Part shown: piece by piece, positions 57,038 through 64,000 of the stretch | Numbering within the stretch: the stretch's first letter is position 1 | Layout: each line of letters begins with the position of its first letter | NCBI GenBank assembly: GCA_021234155.1 | Contig: JAJEKV010000011.1 | Span: 16,010,441-16,074,440 of the forward strand | DNA from: Isoetes taiwanensis | Lineage: Eukaryota > Streptophyta > Lycopodiopsida > Isoetales > Isoetaceae | Direction of reading: 5' to 3' | DNA length: 64,000 nt | Notes under the pieces: model-generated | The model's database searches: none | What the model was told of the DNA's origin: nothing | Seen by the model: only the letters and a program-made list of their open reading frames with translations | Program-made: the position numbers and the translations under genes

Positions 57038-57340
57038 ATTGTCATACCACTTTGGCCTCTTATTTTATTATAATCATTCACTTGAACCATGTACAACCAC
57101 AATAAATAAGAACTCAAAGATACTAGCAAAACATAACTGCGAAATAATCCATAGAAAAGAACCTAAATATACATATCAAAAGAAATACGTCGTCAAAGAT
57201 TAAAATGAAAAGTTTGAGTGTTCTAATGTGGATTCAAAGCTAGGGCCTTGCACCAACAACATAGACGTTAACTGACTAGGCTACCTTTCATTTGATGCTT
57301 TTAAAAGGCAAAAACTACTCTACAAACTCGTTGGAGGGCC
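57038..57340 (+). repeat. Chimeric remnant of the duplicated locus
   Basis: TGTCATACCACTTTGGCCTC (57039-57058) matches 100-119 upstream of FQR1. The next ~100 bp matches 6517-6616, and 57164-57340 matches 7972-8150. The intervening FQR1 gene and the 6617-7971 segment are missing. It reads as a deleted third copy of the locus. Confidence 0.75.
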
Positions 57341-58135
57341 TAAAATCTATGACAAAAGATGGCCTGAACGACGGAGAAAGGTTACGGTGGCCGGAATGAC
57401 AGAGAAAGGTTACGGTGGCCTGAAACAAAGGCTATAAAGGTCAAAATGGTTAAAACCAAGGCCGGATGGCCAGAATTCATGAAATGTCTGTCGTCTGATG
57501 ACTTTGAATTGTGATCATGGACCAGATTAGAGTTGCACAGAGGACTAGATTCAGCTTGTCCGCTGGTTCAGTATGGCTTATGGCCTGGCTACAAACTACA
57601 GGCAGCATCAAAGAACTCTTACATGTAAAGCAAAGCATAGCAAGATGGTTTAGATAAAGACAGAATTAGCATCCTTCTACAACATTATCCACAGTAGAAC
57701 AAGCAGATAAACAACAAAGGCTCCAAGTCATCACAGATTCCAAGGCTTCAAGCTTCGGTTAACCCACCGATTTGGCTCTTCTCTTGTCCTGCAAGAATTC
57801 TCTAGTGCACACGGAAGCTTAAGAACAGTGCTTGCGTTGAACACAAAAAGGCCTTTTAATACTATGCCAATTCCTACGATAAAATTCGATCCCCAAGTAT
57901 AGAAGATATCTTCCTATTTCTACAAGTTATTCCGCTATTTCAAATCAAGATATTCCTTCTATTTTCCACAAATATCTCCTATATTTAAATATGGATACCC
58001 TAGTTAAAGGTTTAACAACAATGATCCTAGCCTAGGTTTATAAGAAATAAATTATTTTCTTTCCCAACAAACCCCTAGGTGCATCACATAGTATATCATA
58101 AGGAAGGGGAATTTCCCATAAATTTATATGATGGA
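57341..58135. other. Intergenic DNA upstream of FQR1 copy B
   Basis: A 28-bp unit with GAGAAAGGTTACGGTGGCC is repeated twice at 57375-57423. No gene is recognised. The matching sequence for copy A lies outside the window, to the left. Confidence 0.4.
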
Positions 58136-58476
58136 AGCATCATATAAGATCGGGGAGCCGTAATCGAGATATCAATCTTTAATGGCCATACAAGTGCTCG
58201 TTGTATACATATATCTTCACATTTGTCATACCACTTTGGCCTATTTACTCCTCCTACATAAGCACTCAACTAGCCTACAACCCATTTGGATAGATGATCT
58301 ACGCAAGGTTAACAGATGGAACTTCCACTATAGGCTAGCAAGTTAATGGAGTCTCTTTAGTTATGAATCTTTTACGTGTTAAGATCTGCTTGTTAAGATA
58401 TGCGAGGGATAACACCCTGGAATGCGGGTGTGATGCCCTATTATAGATGTGTTAAGATCTGCTTGTTAAGATCTGC

Positions 58477-58610
58477 TTGTTAAGATATGAGAGGGATAAC
58501 ACCATGGAACGAGGGTGTTATGCCCTATTATAACAAACGAGGGCCGGAGGCCCGAGTTTGTTATAGTAGGGCATAACACTTGAGTTTTAGAGTGTTATCC
58601 GCCTTAACAA
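58477..58610. repeat. Foldback element, second copy
   Basis: Same hairpin as 341-474 (GTTATGCCCTATTATAACAAAC paired with GTTTGTTATAGTAGGGCATAAC around GGGCC-GGA-GGCCC). The upstream GATCTGCTTGTTAA unit is repeated once more here than in copy A. Confidence 0.75.
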
Positions 58611-59364
58611 CCTGGGCCCCAGAGCTTTATGATGATTTTGAGGTGGTCTTATGGTGGTTTTCATAACAAACTAGGTGTTTATTTCCATTTGGCATAACAA
58701 ATTAGGTGTTTATGCACTTTTTAATGTGTTACTGGTGGGTAACACCACTGCAACCAACGGCCAAGATCTGATCCCATCATTAAAACTTGAGGGCCAGGTT
58801 GTTAAGGTGTCCATCTTGCATGCATGTGAAAGTACTCCTCTAGAGTAGTTAAATCCCCGGCCAAAAGATTTCTAAATATAGATTAGCAATATGCTTAGTA
58901 TTAGCAGCCAGTGAGCTATATTTAGTTTCCAAGTCAAGGCAATTTGTGGTTTCGGTATCAGTTTTGCAGGGATGGTCATGAGCTTGACAGTATCTTGACA
59001 AGATCGAGACCTAGGGGGTCAGGGAAGGCCACGATTGGGGCATGGTGGGGAGGGGAGGAGGTGGGTTTGGTTTAAAACTGGATTTCAAATATTCTACAGC
59101 CTGTTTGAGGCTGAGATTCCACTGCCGTAAGTCACAGTTAACTAGGTGGCATCAAATACCCTAAAAACTAAACTACCAGAGCCTGATGCATGGATTCCAC
59201 TATGGCGGAGGCAAAAAACATGGCCTGTATATGATCTTTCTATAGCATCTTCGCACTCCGTTCTCTTGCGTCAGACCAGACGGCAGCATGACGTTTTCAT
59301 ACAATGTCAATATATATCCCACACCATGGCCAAGAACTAATCTAGCAGCAGCTCCTTCATACAA

Positions 59365-61319
59365 ATGGCTTCCAAGCTCTACGTCGTGTAAGCTTCTTAA
59401 ACTTTCCTTGTATCGAACAGCAGAATCTTTTTTTCCATCAATCTTATCTTCAGGCAAACTCATTTAGAGCTTCAGGAATGTGCATGGTGGATCATATCAT
59501 GCTTTAGCTTGCTAGCAAGTGATTATGGCCAGAGATTTGAATGTTTGATATGATTTAGGTATTACTCCATGTATGGACATGTGGAAAAACTAGCCCAAGA
59601 AATCAAAAGAGGTGCTGATTCAGTTGAAGGTGTTGAGGCTTCACTCTGGCAGGTATGATTTGATCATTAGAGATCATAATGTCATTTTTTTTTTTTTTTT
59701 TTTTGAAGAACTGTGCCATCAATATATTAAAAGAATGATAATGTTACAAAGCAAGGGAGGAGGAAGGAGAACTGTCCCAAAGAGACAGCGATACCTCGAC
59801 ACTCCACAACAAACTCACAAAAAACTGCAACTCTACTGCTGTACAAACCGACCATCACCATTTACAACACCCAAGAAGTCCCGCCAAATGGCAAACTTCC
59901 GCTCTACTAATCTTGAGAACACCAGAAAGCTTTGAAATAGCTTGTACCTGAGTCGAGGAATCAGAGAGTCTGCAGGCTGCTGAATCCCCTGAAATATCCA
60001 CAACCGCCGTCGCTTCCAAATCAGCCACACCAACCAAGCCACGCACAAATGCAAGGCTTGCCGCAAAGAGCGCCAAGCACCGTGATATACATGAAGCGAA
60101 GAATCGCCGACTAGTCAATCTCACCTGAAACAGAGCCCTGACCCAATCCCAGGCAGCCTGCAAGTGAGGGCATAAAATCAGACAATGCTCCATAGTCTCA
60201 TGATGGAGGCCACAACAAGGGCAAAGAGGGCTCACACCCGGCCTAAACTGACTCGCAAGAGCATTCACCCTGATACAGTGGTGCACCACCTGCCACAGAA
60301 ACACCCTAACCTTCGGTGGGGGAAGTGAGCTCCATGTCCACGTCCAAACCGAGCGCATCGAGAACCCGGAAGCTGCAGAGACCACTTGTCTGAAGGGGGC
60401 AGAGTGTCATAATGTCATTTTTCATATCTGTAGATTTTGGGCTTTTTGCTATGAACAGCTAACAGTTTCCTGAGATGTCTCAGTTATCTCAATCATCATT
60501 ATGCCAGAATGCCAGACATTTCCCATTGAATACCATCCTGTCAAACCTAATTTTAAAATATTTTAGAAGTATTAAGTTTGCCAAGAAAGTATTTATTTAT
60601 GCCTGGGTTGTTATTTGCTCTAAAAACTGCCTAGTTAACAACATTCACGACTTAACATTCGAGAATCTTAAGGGCATAGAAAATGCATCGCAGATAGATG
60701 TTTATTATGCAGATTTCCTTATTATTATTTATCTATTCAGGTACCCGAGACATTGTCAGAAGAAATATTAGGAAAAATGGGTGCAGCTCCTAAATCAGAT
60801 GTACCATGCATTAAGCCTGCACAGCTAGCAGATGCAGATGGGCTTATTTTTGGATTCCCAACTAGATTTGGAATGATGGCAGCTCAATTTAAAGCTTTCA
60901 TAGATGGCACAGGAGGATTGTGGCGCGGACAAGCTCTAGCTGGCAAGCCTGCAGGAATATTTTTTAGTACAGGCTCCCAGGGTGGAGGTCAAGAAACAAC
61001 AGCGTATGTTCTGTCTGGCCTATGAAGTCACATTTTTGTCATAAACTACCTAGAAGATAGTTTGTATTGATCACATTGTTATGTCTTTCTGTTGCTGCCG
61101 CAGTAACTCAACTTGCTCATCATGGAATGATTTTTGTTCCTATTGGTTATACCTGCTAGTATGTTTGAAATGGACGAGGTTAAAGGAGGCTCTCCCTATG
61201 GAGCTGGTACCTTTGCAGGGGACGGAACTCGTCAGCCATCCAAGCTTGAATTGGAGCAAGCGTTTTACCAAGGGCAGTACATTGCAAAAATTACTAAGAA
61301 GTTGAAGTCTGGCTTGTGA
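59365..61319 (+). pseudogene. FQR1-like gene copy B, broken in exon 4
   Basis: Exons 1-3 (59365-59387, 59559-59652, 60741-61003) are intact and encode the same residues as copy A, including the FMN-binding motifs [19 protein letters not shown] and [11 protein letters not shown] 7-bp deletion at the start of exon 4 removes the normal acceptor and the first codons (GCTGCAGTTTGACCGCAG becomes GCTGCCGCAG). A second, 5-bp loss turns ACCTTTGGTGCTGG into ACCTGCTAG. If the next AG (61103) is used, translation shifts frame and stops at 61303-61305, replacing the last quarter of the protein, including [10 protein letters not shown] and GGSPYGAG. Intron 2 is enlarged by a LINE. The in-frame upstream ATG (59326) is followed by a TAA. 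It is probably non-functional. Confidence 0.85.
59690..60406 (-). mobile_element. 5'-truncated LINE in intron 2 of FQR1 copy B
   Basis: A 16-bp duplication TCATAATGTCATTTTT (59674-59689 and 60407-60422) flanks the insert, and a poly(A) tail appears as a T-run on the plus strand. On the minus strand, 60400-60060 encodes the zf-RVT domain of a plant L1-type LINE: PPPKVRVFLWQVVHHCI, then CPCCGLHHETMEHCLILCP. The frame then shifts to WLIWKRRRLWIFQG (about 60040). Reverse transcriptase is absent because of truncation. Confidence 0.92.
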
Positions 61320-61775
61320 AGATTTCTCCAAGTAAAGGTTTCTTCAAAGATGTATCTTGTATAATCCTACAGAAAAAATATGTTTCTGGATGCTTTGAAA
61401 ATGGTTGGCAATATTCATATGAAAAATTTATTTTGGGGGTATTGGTATGACTACTTTTTTAATTGCTAAATGATTGTAAATTGTCTATTAGCTATGGTCA
61501 TCGTGGAAAAGAAATTTATTAGATGCTGGTGAATTCATGGAAGTTAATAGATTACAAGTTTTCAAACAATTGTGTTACAGGTTCGAAAAAGTGTGAAACA
61601 AAAGATAAGACAGAGAAGGTTGAATCTTTATTCATTTTCTCTGCGTCGACACCTCCAGCTGTGATACAAACAAGTTATGCAATATCATTTTGTACACCAG
61701 TATATGCCTAGCCCTGTTCTGACATCTACTATTTAAGGACATTAGAACATTGTTTTGCAAGTCACAACTACGAAA

Positions 61776-63836
61776 AGTCTTATTTTCTTATCCTACTACT
61801 ATAGATAAAAGCTAAAAGAATTGCTAGGAGTAACCCAAGAGTAGCATAATCCAGATGCCCTCTAATTCGGCCACGGTTTAAGGTTGAGACGACCTTGGAA
61901 CTGCAATGTGTGTGCTTTGCATGTTTATCATCTCAGAATTTTTTATATAAACACGTCGTGATAAAGTCAAGGAGTTACATATGTATAGCATGTGCAAGTT
62001 TATCGTTGAATCCTATACCTTATGCTTGATACCTTATGCTTGATTTCAACGTCTGCTTAGTGGAGAAGCATATAGTGATAAGAGACAGTGGTAATAAAGA
62101 GGATAACACGCCTGAGTCACTAAGATAGTATGAACAAGGATGGAAATTTTCAGCAACTTAATGACTACAAATAACGCAAGAAGCAGGGACTCCCCCTGAG
62201 CCCCTTGGTTCGGGAAATTTTTAACTAACTAAAGGAAAATTTCCTACATTTTTTTGGGGAACCTGGTAGCAAGTAAATGTTGCCTACAACTTCCTTTAAA
62301 TTTATAAGATCAACCAGCAAGTTTCCCTCAAATTTAAAACTTGCCTACAATTTCCTGTAAGGTACATGTCAACAATCAAATTTCTAGAATCAGCGTGCCT
62401 ATTTTGTTATAAAATAAGAAAGAGAAATAACAGGTTGGTATCTCAGAAAACAAAACAGTATTAGCTTGTAAAATGTTACCAGCTTCTATAACACAAACGC
62501 GTCATCCCTGATTGAAAAGGCAGCAAGTTCAAATGATGATCACTCATTTTTAGTCACTTAAACCTCAACATCATGTATGGCTATGGTGTCAACCAGTAAT
62601 GAAACACCACGGTCTGTTGTAACAGTCATGGCGGCCATGTCCACACTTATGTTAGATGCATAGTCTTAGCTTCCCCGGAACATACTAACTTAGGTATGCT
62701 ATGTGATCCCCTGCTCACTCCCTTCATCTTGAGATCGTACTGGACTCTATAGCCAACTGCCTCTACAAGCTCTTGCTCTGTTCTTCGATACATTTCACAT
62801 GTCTGACCACATTCCACATGTGTTTGCAACAGTGCATTTTTTTTGCTCCAGATTCACATCGTGTTGGAGATGGTGGACGAGTTTGCCCTGCAGAGATTAA
62901 AATTGTAAGAAATAAAGCTAACAGGATAGATCTTTTAAATAATTTTGCTTTCCTGCTTTTATCAAATGAAAATACAATTGAAATATATACTAACCAACTT
63001 CAAGATATTCAGTTCAGGCTAAAAAATCCAGGGTAGTATTGTATTTCCAATGGGAGTATCATACCAGCAAAAACCGTGTTGTTCTTTTATTAAAAACAAC
63101 TAAGAAAGCAAAAAAAAGGTAAGGAAGCAATAACAAAGACAAAGAAACCCAATAACAAGCCTTACCTTAGTATGGGAGCCAGGTTAGAGATGTGCTTCTG
63201 TGCTGGAGTTGCATAAGCTAGAATAGAAAGGAAAAATATGAAGTGGAGGTATTGAGATAAAATGGATGACAACATGATTTATTAAGAGCAGCGCCCCCAA
63301 TAGCAATTAAACTTGTGATAGGAGATGCCTCTTGCCCAACGCTGTCATGTTCTTCACGAACATATTTTCTTCCACCACATCCGCTTAGTGATGCGATGCT
63401 GTTCTGCTCCATGCTGCTGCTGAAGATATATATGCTTTCTTCTGTTAAACACTGCCGACTGCCGCCTAAAACCCTAATAAGCCGTGATAAATATCCGGGA
63501 AAAAGAACAACACGTGATAAAATTTCCCCGTTTTTTTTGCCAGCCCATACTTTTTCCTGAAATGCTGCACGTTTTGCTCGATGGCAGAACCGGTCAATTT
63601 TTTTTTAACATGTTTTTCTTATTTTGTACGGTAGGTTTACCGTACATCTTCCACCCGCTGTTTACCTGTGCATGTCAGATTTACCTGCTGGGCGGAATGG
63701 ATGCCCCAACTTCCATTCGGCGTTATTGGCGAAGACACGTGGCGGCACATAAATGCACAATGATGACCAACTTCCATATAGTGGAGAATGCAGAATGCCT
63801 CAGTCCTCTCATAGATCAGTGACAGCATGGGTTTCT
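61776..63836. other. Intergenic DNA, no gene recognised
   Basis: Short ORFs (62773-63036 plus, 63218-63412 minus, 63484-63822 plus) have no recognisable domain. A CTCCAG acceptor-like site at about 62851 opens a short frame (HIVLEMVDEFALQ) that might be an exon, but nothing supports it. GTACGGTAGGTTTACCGTAC near 63627 is a short palindrome. Confidence 0.4.
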
Positions 63837-64000
63837 TGGAGGAAAAAGAGGACGATCTCAAAATCCCTCTGTTGCAGAAGGAAGCAATCAGTTTCAAGGC
63901 TCTGTTCAAATACGTTATCGTCAGTTTCATGGTCTTGGCTCACATTCTTTCCTTTACTGCATATCTGGGTTTCAAAATCAGACTCTATATCAAGGAATAC
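63837..64000 (+). CDS. N terminus of a putative membrane protein, cut by the window edge
   Basis: An ATG at 63837 opens a frame that stays open to the last base (54 codons). It starts MGFLEEKEDDLKIPLLQKEA, an acidic tail with a dileucine-like IPLL. A hydrophobic segment follows (YVIVSFMVLAHILSFTAYLG) and then basic residues, KIRLYIKEY. This looks like a signal-anchor, with the N terminus facing the cytosol, as in many Golgi or plasma-membrane enzymes. No family can be named from this piece. Confidence 0.4.

Larger units (their letters stand above)
58136..61775 (+). repeat. Segmental duplication, copy B (FQR1 locus)
   Basis: This aligns with 1-3203 from GGGGAGCC...TAATCGAGAT to TATTTAAGGACATTAGAACA. 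It lacks the inverted-repeat block at about 950-1320 of copy A and carries a LINE (59690-60406). Exons 1-3 of the enclosed gene encode the same peptide as copy A, so the duplication is recent. Confidence 0.9.

Overview
The window looks like gene-poor nuclear DNA from a land plant. Genes have introns with GT-AG splice sites. The mobile elements are typical of plants: hAT, CACTA, L1-type LINEs, Helitrons, MITEs and LTR relics. Recognisable host genes are plant families: an FQR1-type quinone reductase, an ankyrin/PGG protein, a plant FCP1/HAD-like phosphatase, a C2-domain protein and a GH9 endoglucanase. A tyrosine-recombinase fragment and an unusual transposon-like ORF hint at a seed-free plant or gymnosperm rather than a flowering plant. 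That last point is a guess; no species can be named.

Layout. 1-3,203: a four-exon FQR1-like gene (1507-2734), the only clearly intact host gene here. 3,200-9,000: intergenic DNA with an LTR primer-binding-site relic, minisatellites and a tyrosine-recombinase fragment (7,546-7,971). 9,012-10,793: a CACTA element. 10,794-12,285: a diverged ~690-bp repeat unit with a tiny LINE end inserted. 12,286-20,252: a three-level nest, a Tourist-like MITE (TSD TTA) split by a LINE (TSD AGTTAATA), itself split by a 5.9-kb hAT transposon (TSD CTCCTGGA) with an almost complete transposase gene. 20,253-30,386: two non-autonomous hAT elements with 8-bp TSDs, two Helitrons (the second carrying a 2.1-kb polypyrimidine tract) and a piece of LTR retrotransposon. 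31,000-38,100: fragments of a C2 gene and a GH9 gene, then a frame-broken ankyrin/PGG gene on the minus strand, with two copies of a long-TIR MITE. 38,300-39,800: a transposon-like ORF and a minisatellite. 40,000-48,650: a GC-rich island with an array of seven stem-loops, at least 18 copies of a CTCGACTCGCGAGTCGAG palindrome and a degenerate plus-strand gene ending in a HAD/FCP1-like domain. 48,690-50,455: the ~690-bp repeat array again. 50,456-56,359: a second copy of the CACTA element, carrying a 4.2-kb L1-type LINE. 57,000-61,775: a second copy of the FQR1 locus, now a pseudogene, with another LINE in intron 2. At the right edge a membrane-protein-like ORF starts and runs out of the window.

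How it fits together. The same locus (FQR1 plus its flanks) lies in direct orientation at both ends, and the same CACTA element lies at both inner borders. The flanks of the two CACTA copies look exchanged. This suggests that the ~40 kb between them arrived by recombination through the element. Most of the content is layered transposition that can be dated by nesting order. The least explained material is the stem-loop and palindrome system at 40.8-47.8 kb.
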